Part shown: positions 21,360-33,710 of the stretch, piece by piece
How the letters are laid out: each line of letters opens with the position of its first letter
How positions within the stretch are numbered: the stretch's first letter is position 1
Assembly: GCA_030280995.1 (NCBI GenBank)
Contig: JASXTE010000004.1
Coordinates: 38,992,797-39,056,796 of the forward strand
Length of the DNA: 64,000 nucleotides
Direction: 5' to 3'
Source: Hemileia vastatrix
Lineage: Eukaryota > Basidiomycota > Pucciniomycetes > Pucciniales > Zaghouaniaceae
Translations under genes and position numbers: made by a program
Notes under the pieces: model-generated
Told to the model about the DNA's origin: nothing
The model's database searches: none
Seen by the model: the letters and a program-made list of their open reading frames with translations, nothing else

Positions 21360-22480
21360 TACTTGAAATGGAAGGGGAAGAACTAATGTTATTGATATTA
21401 CTAGACACTGAAGAATAAGATAAAATAAAAAAAATCATTCAACACAACCTTATAGGAGGTTACTATAAACTGATGCAAGACTATTTTGAGACCCTATTTT
21501 ACCTAAAATGATGCAATTTTTGAAAGAAGATTTTTTATGAGTAAAAAATTATTCAAAAAATATGTAAAGATCTTCAAGGGCACAAAAACTACTGGCTATG
21601 AAAGACTGTAAGTCTTATTACACTAATCTATGTACTTTCTAATATTGAAAACAAAACCAATTTTTTCTTTTCTACTACCTTTTACTATTCACAAGGATTT
21701 TTGTAAGCAGCCAGGTTTAACACCACTACAAAAGTTAAATTATTGCCTATTCAAATTTGCTTATGGGATTTCAGCTGAGTGTACTGACGAATATATCCAA
21801 ATAGCAGAAATCAGGGAACTAGTAACAGTTAAAATATTTATCAATGATATCATCAAGTTGTAAAAAATAGAATACTTATGCAAGCCAAAATTGAGAGAAA
21901 AAAAGTTTTCTTGAAGGAATACAGAGAATTTGGCTTTCCTGGCTGTTTGGGATCAATCAACAATATGCACTGGGAGTGAAAAAACTTTGCACAAGCATGG
22001 GCTGGTCAGTTTCAAGAAAAGAAGGAGCTCTGACTATGGCACTAGAGGGTGTAGCAAGCAAAAACTTATGATTTTGGAATATCTTATTTGTTTCTCTTGG
22101 GGCCCTGAATGAAATCAATTTCCTCCATTGTAGCCACATATATGACAATTTACTTGCTGGAACACAAGATGAGGCTAGGTTCAAAGTAAATAAACATAAG
22201 TATACCTGTGGATATTATCTTTCAGACTGAATTTATCCTTTATGGTCAACACTTTTCAAGTTTATTCCCCACCCTCAGTATGAAGCCAGCTAGCACTACA
22301 CTAAGCTACAAGAAGCAGCCCACAAGGATATTTAACAAGCCTTTGGAGTATTAAAATATTTATGGGAAATTCTCAAGGAGCCATGTCATCTATGAAATAA
22401 TAGCAAAGTAAAGAAGATGATGTTGTGTTGTGTAATTTTGCACAACATGGTTATGAAAGATAAATCTGATTTCAATCCTT
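21360..22480 (+). pseudogene. PIF/Harbinger (ALP1/HARBI1-type) transposase, nearly full-length relic
   Basis: Successive segments in changing frames: GGYYKLMQDYFET (21450), LQGHKNYW (21575), PLQKLNYCLFKFAYGISAE with DEYIQIAEI (21730-21830), EFGFPGCLGSINNMHW (21927), AWAGQF, then SHIYDNLLAGTQDEARF (22130), YTCGYYLSD and IYPLW (22203-22240), and QEAAHKDI with QAFGVLKYLW (22312-22365). The order is that of plant-like Harbinger transposases, where the FPGxLGSID Asp is the first catalytic residue. Here it reads Asn (SINNMHW). At least two frameshifts and several stops make it inactive. Confidence 0.78.
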
Positions 22481-22886
22481 AACTTTTTCAATAATACCCT
22501 TTTGATCAGAATTAAGGTAAAAACTTGACACAAATACTAACCAACAATCATGATCTGACTATCTTAAATATCTTAACAGAATATATTCAAAGGAAACAAC
22601 AGCTACTTAATTTGGCAATCCACTTTAAATTGCATGAAGACCTGAAAATTCATAATTGTACTATTAAGGCCAATAAGGAAATATCTAATGTCAGTAATAG
22701 GTCATAAAGAATATTTAGTATAAATCTTACCTCTTTATATTTTTAAATAAGGAAATAATGAATATGCTTTTATTAAATTAATATTAGGTAAAAGTAAGAA
22801 AGAGGTGTGGAAATAAAATTATTATCACATTGAGGTAAAAAAAACTAGAGTATTAATAATATTTCAGTAGACGTAAGAATATGTAT

Positions 22887-23114
22887 CACTACACAATATA
22901 GGGGGTGGACTTGCAAGCAAGTCCCCAACATTAACTCAGACTGAAATCATACTGAACTCTATTTGAAAAACCACCTAAAACTGTTCTGCTGAGTGGTGTT
23001 TATCCATGATTTTATGATTCCTTTTTTAATAGCTCAATGTGTGTTCAATCTGTGGTGAATTTGAGTCCAAGTTTTCAGACTTGCTAGAAAGTACACCCCC
23101 CATATTGTGTGGTG
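22887..23114 (+). mobile_element. CACTA miniature element, copy 2
   Basis: 228 bp, starts CACTACACAATATAGGGGG, ends CCCCCCATATTGTGTGGTG, flanked by TAT on both sides (22884-22886, 23115-23117). The left palindrome reads GGACTTGCAAGCAAGTCC. The right one is decayed (AGACTTGCTAGAAAGTAC). The internal part matches copies 1 and 3. Non-coding. Confidence 0.87.
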
Positions 23115-23117
23115 TAT

Positions 23118-23389
23118 TAAAAATGAAGATGAGAAAGAGGCAAAAGCAATCAAAAAGTTTTAGTTATGTATACATTAAATATTTTATTGCAAATGAATAT
23201 TAGAAGGAGGCAAAAGAAATCAATAAGTTTTAGGACTGTATATGTTAAAAAAAATTTTTTTCAAATGAAGATGAGAAGGAGGCAAAAGCAATCAAAAAGG
23301 GTTTGGTATTTATACATTAAATATTTTATCACAAATGAAGATGGGGAAAGTGGGTAATTACTCACTAGTTTATATACTGGAGAGGAGGT
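23118..23389 (+). repeat. minisatellite arm, ~72-bp unit, left
   Basis: About 3.4 units, each starting AAATGAAGATGAGAAGGAGG and continuing through GCAATCAAAAAG, ATGTATACATTAAATATTTT. The same array in inverted orientation lies at 57736-57965 on the far side of the copia element. The last partial unit passes into AGTTTATATACTGG. Non-coding. Confidence 0.75.
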
Positions 23390-24602
23390 CCTATCCATCC
23401 CCATCCTCTGGTCCACATTGAGGGAATAATGCCACAAGGAAATTGCTGATAGTGATAGCCTGAGTTATTGTTGCCTCAATGTGGTAGGCACAATATTGAT
23501 ATGATCTTGAGGCAAAAGTATTTCAATATTGTGCTTGCCTATATGGATGATTGTGTTTAGGAAGGATTAGGGGAAAACTAGTAAAAAAAAAAGCAAAGAA
23601 AAGCAAAATTACATGGCTACTTCCCTATAGGAAAAAGAAGGAAAGTTAGGAGGAATCCACAAGTGAGGTAGATTGCACAAAAAAATAAAAAAAAATAAAG
23701 AAAAAAATGGGAGGTCAAGAGAGTTATTTACCAAGAGGATGTCCCAAGAAAAAAATTAAGATAGTCCTATTTTTTTAGTCCATCTTATAATTAATCACTT
23801 CATTCTCAAATTAATGTTTTTTTGGTTCTATTTTCTTTGCTTTTTTTCCCTCTTCCAAATTTCACCAATAAAAAAAATCTTGCTTGATTATCATATTACC
23901 TCCTTTTTTTCTGGGTGAATTTGGGAGGATGGAAAAAAAGCAATGGAGATTGCACCTAAAAAAAAGAAGGATATCTATGAAGATTTTTTTTAATAATCCT
24001 CACTTGTATTATCCTCCTTTTTTTAAGGTGTGATCTTCATTGCTTGTTTTTCCCTTCTCCCAATCACACCCAGCAAAAAGGAGGTAATATTATAATCAAG
24101 AAAAAAATTTTTTTTTGGTGCAGTTGGAAGCAGGGAAAACAAGAAAAAAAAATAGAAGCAAAAAAAATTAATTTGAGAATGAAAAAAGTAATGATAGGAT
24201 GGACCAAAAAATATAGGACCATCTGAATTTTTTTTGGTGGGGGTCTTCCTCTGGGTAAATCACTTGCTTGATTTCCCAATTTTTTTCTTTATTTTTTTTA
24301 AATATTTTAGCGTGATATACCTCACCTTCTCACTTTCATTCTTTTTCCTATAGGTAAGTAGCTATGTAATTTTGATTTTTTTTTCTCCTTTTTTTTAAAA
24401 ATAATTTTCTCCTAATCTCCCCTAAACACAAACAGCCATATTGGAGAGTGCATTATTGATATAATATTGCCTATATATTGTGTCAATATTGTGTCTACCA
24501 CATTGAGGCAATAATACTACAGGCTATTGCTATAAGTTATTTCCTTGAGGCATTATTCCCTCAATGTGGGCCAGAGGATGGAGACAGGTAGGACTTCCTC
24601 TC
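23390..24602. mobile_element. fold-back element with long terminal inverted repeats
   Basis: The two ends are inverted copies over roughly 170 bp: left GAGAGGAGGTCCTATCC, ATCCTCTGGTCCACATTGAG, GGGAATAATGCC, CCTCAATGTGGTAGGCAC; the right end carries the same blocks in reverse complement. The middle (23560-24450) is A/T homopolymer-rich with further inverted GGAGG/CCTCC segments and no coding frame. No clear target duplication. It abuts the copia 3' LTR. Mutator-like or fold-back elements have this shape, but the superfamily is unassigned. Confidence 0.7.
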
Positions 24603-25068
24603 TGTCAAGGAGAAGGCTTTGGTATAAAGCCAATGAACTAATAAGTAATGTTTGACTTACTCAGTTAAATGAGCCAGTTATACCTAATAATCATGATAAG
24701 AGTAACAATGATTTAGTATATATGAATTGATTAAAGATGATGGAAAATACACACATGTAAATAGGATGGACTCTCTTGAGAGAAAGAGCAGCAGAAGGCA
24801 AGGATTTTTAACCCAGGTATTCTGACCATTTACAGGGGTATAATTGAAATGGGATTACATGATGATAGATGCAGGGATACTTAAACTAAGGTAAGCATGA
24901 ATAAAGCACAAAATTGTATGTTATAAAGTAATAGTGAATTGAGTAACTAATGTGTGACAAGGTGGTACTTCAGGAGGTGATAATTTCACAGGCATATGTA
25001 ATCTAGCAGGGAAATAGTTACATATATGAGAAAAGAACTAAATGAGATTATGATTATGAAACCCTCCC
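24603..25068 (-). repeat. 3' LTR of the copia element
   Basis: 466 bp. It aligns along its length with 57252-57735: TTTGGTATAAAGCCAATGAA, GATTAAAGATGATGGAAAAT, TTTTTAACCCAGG, TCTGACCATTTACAGGGGT and GGTGGTACTTCAGGAGGTGA all recur in order. Divergence is clearly higher than between the gypsy A LTRs, so this is an older insertion. Confidence 0.85.
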
Positions 25069-27266
25069 TGCTTGGGATACTTCAGATGAAAGTCCACAAG
25101 AGTTGTGAAAAGTAATCAATGAATGATTAGGGAGTGAATTAGTTACCCCATCTGCTAACATGTCAGTAGTAGGAGTATAAGGAATATGTAAATTACCCAC
25201 CAGCACTTTTTCACAGAGCCAATGATATTGAACCTCAATATATTCTGTGAAGGCTTTGAATACAGGATTTTTAGATGGTGCAATTTCCCCCTAATTTTCT
25301 CCAAAGATATTTAGAGGTAGAGAAATGGGTAGGTATAGAGACTTGAATAGATTCTTGAGCCAAAATCCCTCTTGAAAAGTAGAAGTACAAGAGCAGCATT
25401 AAGCTTCTGAAGCTGAAAGTGCAACAGTGTGTTGCTTCTTAGACTTCCAATAAATTTCTCCATTATTTAAGATGAAGATATAACTTGATGTGGATCATTG
25501 GCTATTGGGACAGCCAGCCAAATAAGCATCTGCAAAACCTGTTGGATGAAACCAAGAATGATGAACCTTTGGGGTGGAAGAATAGCATGGAGAGAAGGTA
25601 AGGCTAATATCTATCATTCCCACAAGGTATTGGAGGGTATGTTTGAAAGATATCTAGTGATTTATACCTGGTTCTTCCAGGTGTTGGGATATTTGACTTA
25701 CAGAGAATGCTAGTTCAAGATGAGAACATTGTACTAAGTAATTCAGTGACCCAATAGTGCTTCAATAATTTTTGTTTAACTTAAAAAAGTCTTCCTTCTC
25801 TTGAGCATTATCTGTTGTTAGTTGATAATGTGGAAGAATGGGGTTTACAACTGATTTAAAGTTAGAAATGGTATAAGTTTTAAGTAAATTAAGAATATAG
25901 GTAGGTTGTGACAAACTTATAAATTTGCTTGAAATATTTCTAGTTATTTCTATTCCTAAGAAATAGATGATGTTTCCTTGAAAATTCAGATTATATCTTT
26001 TGGAAATTGCATATTAAAAATGATTAAGGTCTTTTTAAAACACAGTCAGGTAATCAACATGAAGGTAAACAAAGATTATACTATTGGAGTCATTTGAAAG
26101 GAAAAGACAAGGGTTGCCTTCTGATTCCACCAATACTACAGAGGTAAAGAAGGAGTTAATTTCTTGAGACCAGTATTGTGGAGATTGCTTAAGCATGTAG
26201 ATAGATATTTAAAGCTGTAGGATGGGATTTATTACCTGAGGGTCAACATTAACCCCTGCTAGGATTTGCATGTATACCTCCTCTGATTATTTTCCATGGA
26301 GGAATGCTCCTTTAACATCCATGTGTTCCATTTGGTAGTCTCTTTCCACACAGAGGGCTAATAGGATCCAAAAGGTGGTAAGACGTCCAGTAGTTGCATG
26401 AGTTTCAAAGTAATTTATGCTAGGTTTTTGAGAAAATCCTTGTGCACATAGGTGCACTTCGAACTTGGAGATTCTACCATCAGGATTCTCCTTTACAGTA
26501 AAAACTCTAGTAGCACCAATAGGGTTGACATTTGAGGGTCTCATGAAAATTTCCCAGAATACATGAATTTCTATATTATGGGGTTCTGCTTCAATGGTGT
26601 TGTTTCAGGACAAGTGGTGTTCACCATTGACTACAGTGGTATAATGAGGAGGAATATGAACATCAACAGATAATGGAAGTGTAAAGGAAAGAAGTGAATA
26701 ATTTGGAAGTTGAAAAGTTTGGGGATAATTCACAATATTCATTGGATCAATGTCAGAAAAAATATCTCTAGGAGGTGGAGTTGATTCAGGAATATAAGTG
26801 AAAAAATCTGAGACTGTAATTCAATGACATAGTCTGGGCTCATCAGGTGGATCATTTTTGATACTATGGGAATCATCTGGTATAGAGGGTGGAGTGTTTT
26901 ATGGAGTTGAAGTACTTTGAGATGGAGATAAAGGAGAAATAAACTGTTCAGAAAATTTTTCTAGGATTTGAAAATATGTAAGAGACTGAGGTAGCTGAGA
27001 CTTTTTAAGGGTATGGTAGGGAAATTGATTCTCATTAAAAACAACATCATGAGAATAAGAGACTACATGATCATTGGGGTCTAGAAGCCGGTAGGAGCTC
27101 CATTTTCCATCAAATCCAATAAGGATAAGATATTTGGAAGCAGAGTAAAATTTTTCTTTCCTTTTATGTTTTAGTATTAAATAAATAAATACACCTACAT
27201 CCAAAGATGTGAAGGTGGTTCAGTTTAGGTGGTACATCATAAAACTTCTCATATGGTGACATCGTA
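25069..27266 (-). pseudogene. copia Pol, downstream half (integrase end, reverse transcriptase, RNase H)
   Basis: On minus from 27250: SPYEKFYDVPPKLNHLHIFG (integrase end), a linker with LLDPNDHVVSYSHDVVFNE (about 27080), reverse transcriptase beginning ATRVFTVKENPDG with MEHMDVKGAFLHGK (26300), then the YLHVDYL box (about 26060, where YVDD-type Asp-Asp is expected), IGSLNYLVQCSHLELAFSV (25740), RNase H with ADAYLAG (25525) and ALSASEA (25425), ending HWLCEKVLVGNLHIPYTPT (25200). Order and spacing are those of Ty1/copia. Several stops and frame changes make it inactive. Confidence 0.8.
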
Positions 27267-27649
27267 CACCATGCAATATTTGGGGGGGACTTGCTATCAA
27301 GTCCTCAACTTTAAGTCAGATGGAACTCAGACTGAACTCAGACTAAAATCTTCTTGAAATAAGCTTGAAATATTCACAAAATATGGGTGAGTTTTGCTTG
27401 AAATAATTATGAAAAAATATCCAAAGCTGAATGGAAATCAGAATATAAGAACTTTTGAAATCTCTTCAATAAAAAATACTTTTTGATTAAATGTAATCCG
27501 ATGATCTTTCTGAATAAAAGTTTAAGAATAAAATAAAATGAAATTACATTATTGTTTATTTAGTATAACTTTTAATCATTCTGAAAAAATATTACATATT
27601 TTTGAAAACATTTAAAGAATAGTTCATGACTTCTTAATGTAGAAAACAT

Positions 27650-30431
27650 CCATTTTTTAATAGTCCAAAACTTTCTTTTTTTTTATAGAGACCATGTAAG
27701 TTGAATTTTTCTCAATTTTTTTTCAGAATTTTTAGCTTATGAAATAATTTTCTTATTTAAATGAATTATATAGCTAAGAAAAAGTAAGCCATAGCTCCTA
27801 TTTCATATTATATTCTACAATTCTGTATAAAAGACACAAAATTATCAAAATTAAATGCAGTAATACTTTATGTTCAACTGGTGATTTTGATGAAGCACCT
27901 TCATTTCTCCTATCTTTAAATAAAAAAAATTGAAGAATGAGATTAAATATGTTAAGCAAAGAAAACTTCTTCAAGTGCTTAAGTCTATTATTTTTTATAA
28001 AATTTGAAATTTCAAGAAAATGATACAAGCTGTAAGTAAAGCAATTTTGGTATTTTTTAGCATAAAATATGTGCTCAATTTCAAAATCATTTTATGATAA
28101 ATTTTTAGTAAATACAATACTTTTCATAATTCTGAAGCAATTTTCATCAAAGCCATAAATATTCTTTAGGTTTATTTTCATTCTTTAAAGCAATTCAATC
28201 AAGTCATAGCAATTAACTTCTACTCAGTGAAAGGTTGTTCTTAAAATCAATTAATTAGATGGAACCCAAAATATCAAGTGAGAAATTAATATAAATCAAC
28301 AAATATTCTTTAAAAATGTAAGCTAAATGCTTTATTTTTCTTGAATTCAATAATTTAAGATATCAATAGTGTTCACCTAAGAATACATAGCACATACTGA
28401 AAAGATTTCTAGAATGAACTATGAGAGTTTTTGAATTTTAATTTCAAGCTCTACTATTTTTCACAGACTCTATATTTGTCAACTTGTACAGTAAGTAGAG
28501 ATGATTTACATGATGATTTAGAAGTAATAGTAGAATGACCTGAGTAGAGAATTAAATTTTTTGGCAACATTATAACAATTTAGATAAAATATTTCAATTA
28601 TTTTACTGCACTTTGAAAAGTTTCTAAAATACAAATAAACTATGAAATAAATGAATAGGAATTTGTATTTTATTGGGTTTTAATTATAATTAATAATAAT
28701 ATATAATTGATGAGAAAAGGGATACTGTAAAACAACAATAATGATCCCCTTTTATAGGAAAAATAAATATAACATGAATTTTGTTAAAGACAAAAAATCA
28801 ATGATAAGAAATTAATTTTTAATTTAAAAGAAATTTAATATGATGTGAGAATATAAATTAAATGGTGAAAAATTAAGTTTAACAAAATGAATTTAAATTA
28901 ATTTAATAAAATAATTTAAATTTAAGTTTCATTAAAAATGAAAGTTAATTTAAATTAATTCCCATAAGTTCCAAGGAAATAATAAAGGAATTTTTCTTGC
29001 TTTCCCTGGCCCCCCTCTAGCTAACTTCAAGCAAAGTCTGAGTCTTATTGATTCTATGGACTTAGATCTACAATTTTCACCATAGTTTTTTATTTCAATT
29101 ATTTCACTTAAATCAATTACTGTAATAAAAATGAATAAGATTATAATTTAATATTAAGGTTTGAATAAATAAAATAAACTACTTACAGAAATTAAAGTAA
29201 GTTTTAGGATAGTTAAATAATTTAATGAAACAATATAATATAATACTTAAAGAATTAAAAATATTAATTTTATAGTATTTTATTAATTAAGTAATTTAAA
29301 AATTGAGTAATAATTTTTTTCAGACCAGTTTAAGTATGTTAAATAAGTTACTGGCTGACAATATTATTTATAAAAGTGAATTTTTATTTATCAATGCATG
29401 GTTATATTTATAGAAGAATCAATATATGAGAGTATAGTTTGAAATGAGAGAAATCATATATTTATAGTAATACTCATAGAACACGCTAATATTAGAATAA
29501 TTTAATTTTTATAAATTTAAAATTTATAAAATATTTTAAATAGATAGACAAAATGTTTAAATAGTTTCTTTTTGAGCTTGGAATTGAGTATAGCAGTGCA
29601 GTAGTACCTTCTTTTTTTCCAGAACAAGAGTATTGACCATGCTAATTTACAATACAAAATGCAAATACTATAGTCAAGTGAAAAAATACAGATTAATAAT
29701 TTATTGATGCTTTGTTAGTAATGTTATTTTAACACCAATATTCAAAAAAATGTTCTTTATTAAAAAATATAAATAATATAAATAATTAAGTTTTTATTAA
29801 ACAGTAAGAATTCATGCATCTTCTTAGTTATCTTCCTTATTAAGAATAAATACTTAAGTTAATTCCTTTTTATAAAAGTTCATTTTAAAGGAATAGTTTT
29901 TAAATTTTTCATTTAATATCAAAAGAAAAATTTAAGGCTGTAAGTTGAAATTATCTTCAAGTTCTACTTTTAGAAAAATATTTTTTTTCAAATATTTAAA
30001 CTATCTGAATTCATAACTTGAAGTTTTCAATAAAATTCTAAGCAAATAGATTTTTATAATCAGAAGGAGCTAAATAATGTTTAATAAATACAAAAATCAT
30101 ATGCCTCCAGTTTAGTTTAAATAAAAAAAGAAATATTTGTGTCTTTTCATGTATATTGTGGATACAAAAAATGAAATTTAGAATTTTTGTTAATCTATCA
30201 TATGGAAAAACTCATATTATAATAATTAGAAAGAAATTTAAAAATTTTATTATTAAAAAAATTAGAATCATTCATAATTTTAATTTATGTTCAGCATTTC
30301 ATAGTAATTGGTATAAATATTTTCAATAAAAAGATAAATATGGGCATGCATTAAGAATTTTGCAATCAAATTCTAAAAAAAATAAAAAAATATCACAGAT
30401 TAAATTATTTTGAAAAGTGGTCAGAAAAAGG
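27650..30431. other. AT-rich interior of the CACTA segment
   Basis: No coding frame or RNA gene seen. All frames are closed by frequent stops apart from a meaningless 76-codon one at 27798-28028. Confidence 0.5.
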
Positions 30432-30735
30432 ATCTCTATCAGCCAGGCTATATCAGGATCCCAGTAAATGTTATGTCAATTTACTGGAACCAAAAGGGGG
30501 CATAAAAATATGCATATTATGTATATAAATTAATATTATATTGCATAATGAAATTAAATAAGTATTTTATTAAATATAAGAAAAATAAGTATTATATTAA
30601 TTTTATTATTATATAAATTATATATATATTTAAATTAAGCATAATAAATGTTATATTCTATAAATTATGGCCCATTTTTATGTATTCAATAAATATAAAT
30701 TAATAATTAATTAATTATAAACATATATTATAATT

Positions 30736-30935
30736 ATGGGATATCAAAGTTAGAAATTTGTAATAATTTAAAAGGTATTTCACAGAACAAAAAGAAAGCC
30801 ACAAGCATAACATTAATTCTCAGTAAAAAGATGTTTTGGGGGCACAAGATGGCATACCTTAAAAAATAATCATGGTTGATTTGGTGGAAAAAAGAGGTAT
30901 TTTGAAATTGAAGATTTCTAACTTTGATACCCCCT
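30736..30935. mobile_element. Harbinger-type miniature element (MITE)
   Basis: 200 bp, flanked by ATT on both sides (30733-30735, 30936-30938). The right end, read inward, is AGGGGGTATCAAAGTTAGAA. The left end is ATGGGATATCAAAGTTAGAA, two changes from it. The intact site is seen in the 3' LTR near 51950. It shares the first 10 bases with Harbinger-2 and so may be moved by its transposase. Non-coding. Confidence 0.88.
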
Positions 30936-31451
30936 ATTATAAGTATAAAATTAACTTATAATGTAATTAAATTAATTAATTAAATTTATATATTAAATAA
31001 AACCTTACATATGTTATTAACAATAAAATCAGGCGCTTTTTTGATTTCTAATTGTGTCATAAAAGTATTAAACAAGTTAAAACACTTTATTAAATAAATT
31101 AGGGGGTATCAATGTTGACCAATCCGCAATTAAATTAATTGCGGAAAATAATCTGCATACCCCAATTATCTTCCGCAATAATTTTTGCTAATAATTGGGT
31201 TATTAGACACTTTACGTGTCAATGTTCACCTCTTATCTGACATTTTTATCCTCAATATTTGATAACCACATCTTGGACAACTTTCTGGATATCCCAGCCT
31301 TCTACCTTGCTGCGCACTTCCATTCTCATCCCATCCTGTTCATTCTATCCGCTCAGAATTTCTCCCCATTTCATCTATTTGATTCTTCTCCTTTTCATCT
31401 CGCTATCTCATCTGCTTGTTTCTGCTCCTTTTCATCTTCATTTATAATAAC

Positions 31452-32849
31452 ATGCCTCATCATCCTAGATCTTCTCAAAGGCAGCCATCACCCAGTTGTT
31501 CTTCAATTCCCACTACTTCCTCTTTCCCCCGCTCAGCCAAGAAATCAAAGACTGTTCAATTAAAAAAAGATGAACATCTCATTCTTATCAACTGGCTGAA
31601 AACCAAATCTAACTATGATTCTTGTTTTGGTACTGAGTATGCCACTAAAGTAGGACGGCCCCCCACATCAAAAGTTAATGGCTATCTTCTAATGGCAAAT
31701 GAATTACACAATAAGACCAAGGGAAGGATTGATCTTTTGCCTAAACAGATGTCTGAACGCTTCAAGCATTATCGAGCAAAATACAAGAAGGCAAAGGCTC
31801 TTTCATCTTCCACTGGTTTTGGGGTTACTGACATTGATATAACTAAGGGTATAAAATCCATAGACAATAAACTTGATTCTTTATGTCCTTACTTTAAAGA
31901 GATGGATGCAATTTTTGGAGAGCGAGCCGATGTTAATCCTGTAAACATGTTGGATGGAGAAGATCCTATCTCCGAACATGATGTCGAAGCAAATCTTTTC
32001 CCATCCTCTTCCTCCACTCAAGCCTCCCCTCATTTGAATGAGACATATCTAAATAGCTTTTCTGTAGATCCTATAGGTGATTTAACCCAACCAAATCTAA
32101 CTCAGGTCTGTTTCTTTTATCTTATCAATTCTATTTTTTTATTTACTTATCTTTTTCTTATTTCTTAAAAGGCTGATGAGCAAACCCAGGATCCTCAATC
32201 AACTGAGTCTGAAGCTAGTGACAATGATGAGGAGGAATATGCTACGTTGAACAAAAAGAGAAGGGCTTCAACTAGTCTAAATTTCCTCTCCCAAAGAAGA
32301 CGAAAAAGTGATACTTCATCACAAACACCTTTTTCTTCGATGGAACAGTTTTTAGAGAAACGTGATGCTGGTAAGTGATATCATACCTCTTATTACTTTA
32401 CTCTGCTTTTCTTCTACTTTATGTTAATTTTTATTCTCACTCTAGAACAAGTGGAAATTGCTAAAGAGACACTGAGCTTTGAAAAGAAGAAATACGAGCT
32501 CTCTTTAAGGAGGGATGACAGAGTACAAGATTTGGAAGAGAGGAAGTATGAGCTCTCCTTACGGAAGGATGATCGGATCCAAGATTTGGAGGAGAAGAAG
32601 TTTGAGCGCTCTTTACAGAAGGATGGTAGGGCCCAAGATTTGGAGGAGAAGAAGTTTGAGTTAACTCTTAGTATTGAAAAATCCAAAAATAAGGAAAAAA
32701 CACTCGAGCATCAAAACTTAATGGAACAGATGAAGTATAAGCATGATCTCCAAGAAAGTTCTAAAAAGAAAGATTTCTTGATTGAATGCATTAAAGCAAA
32801 CAAATCTGTTGAAGAAATAGAACGTTTAATGAAATTTTTTGTTGACTAG
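31452..32849 (+). CDS. Harbinger-2a Myb/SANT-like protein
   Basis: Exons 31452-32105, 32172-32370 and 32446-32849 with GT-AG introns (66 and 75 bp) give 418 residues without a stop. The start is MPHHPRSSQR; the upstream open frame lies before it only by chance. Trihelix-like domain at about residues 35-130 (LKKDEHLILINWLKTKSNY, GRPPTSKVNGYLLMANE, MSERFKHYRAKYKKAK), an acidic and Ser-rich linker, KKRRAST-like basic patch, and a C-terminal coiled coil with four copies of an 18-residue unit (YELSLRRDDRVQDLEERK). Harbinger-2b has three copies. Likely DNA-binding partner of the transposase. Confidence 0.88.
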
Positions 32850-32989
32850 TATCTTTTATTTCTTTCACACTTCATGTGTTCATTTTTATTTGTACATAAA
32901 TTTTACAATTATTTTCTGTATTTCTTGAAATATCGTATTTTAATGTTAAATATTCTTTTTTTAAATAAAATTTTCAAGTCTCCTTTGAA

Positions 32990-33405
32990 AATTTGACAAT
33001 CCCCCACCCCTGGATTTTTTTGAAGTAAGGGGTGGGTATCACAAAAATTCTTTCATGTCATGAATCTTGAAAGTTTTATATGAAAATTTGGCTTTACTAC
33101 CCCCTGCATTTTACCGGTATCCTAAAAATTCTTACATGTCAAGAATTTCACAAGTCTTATAAAAAATTTTGGCACAACCCCCCATGGATTTTATTGAAGT
33201 AAGGGACGGGTATCACAAAAATATTTACAAGTCAAAAAAATTCTATATCTGTTTAAAAAAATTGGCAATACTCTCCCCTGCATTTTATTGAAGCAAGGGG
33301 TGGGTATCACTAAAATTTTTCTAAGTCATCAATTTCACATGTCAGATTTGAAAATTTGGCAATACCCCCCCCCTGCATTTTATTGAAGTAAGGGGTGGAA
33401 GTCAT
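32990..33405. repeat. ~90-bp minisatellite in Harbinger-2a
   Basis: Five diverged units, each with CCCCTGCATTTTATTGAAG, TAAGGGGTGGGTATCAC, an AAGTCA-containing part and GAAAATTTGGC. Each unit contains CCCCT and AGGGG as inverted motifs. It lies between the Myb-like and dioxygenase genes. Same array in Harbinger-2b at 43330-43775. Confidence 0.8.
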
Positions 33406-33710
33406 CTAAATTTAATATAATTACATAAATTATTAAATAAATATCTAATATATATCAATTTCCCTAGTTTAAAGTAATGACAATCCCTCAAGCCAAAATG
33501 CAGACCAAGTCGAGAAACATAAGTTTGGGACTTTCTACAGGTATAGGAAAGAGGAACCCCATGAAACAAATAAATGTTATCATGATTACCTGTTATACAA
33601 CACAAGGTCGATGGCTCATCACATTATTTGAGAAAATTGATATATAAAAAATATTTATTAAAAATTTATGAAAAAATATAAAATTTTCGATGACAACTCT
33701 AATCCCCATA

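Noticed and set aside
31216..31563. 115-codon frame upstream of the Harbinger-2a Myb-like gene
   Set aside because: It overlaps the true start in another frame and has no counterpart of equal length in Harbinger-2b.
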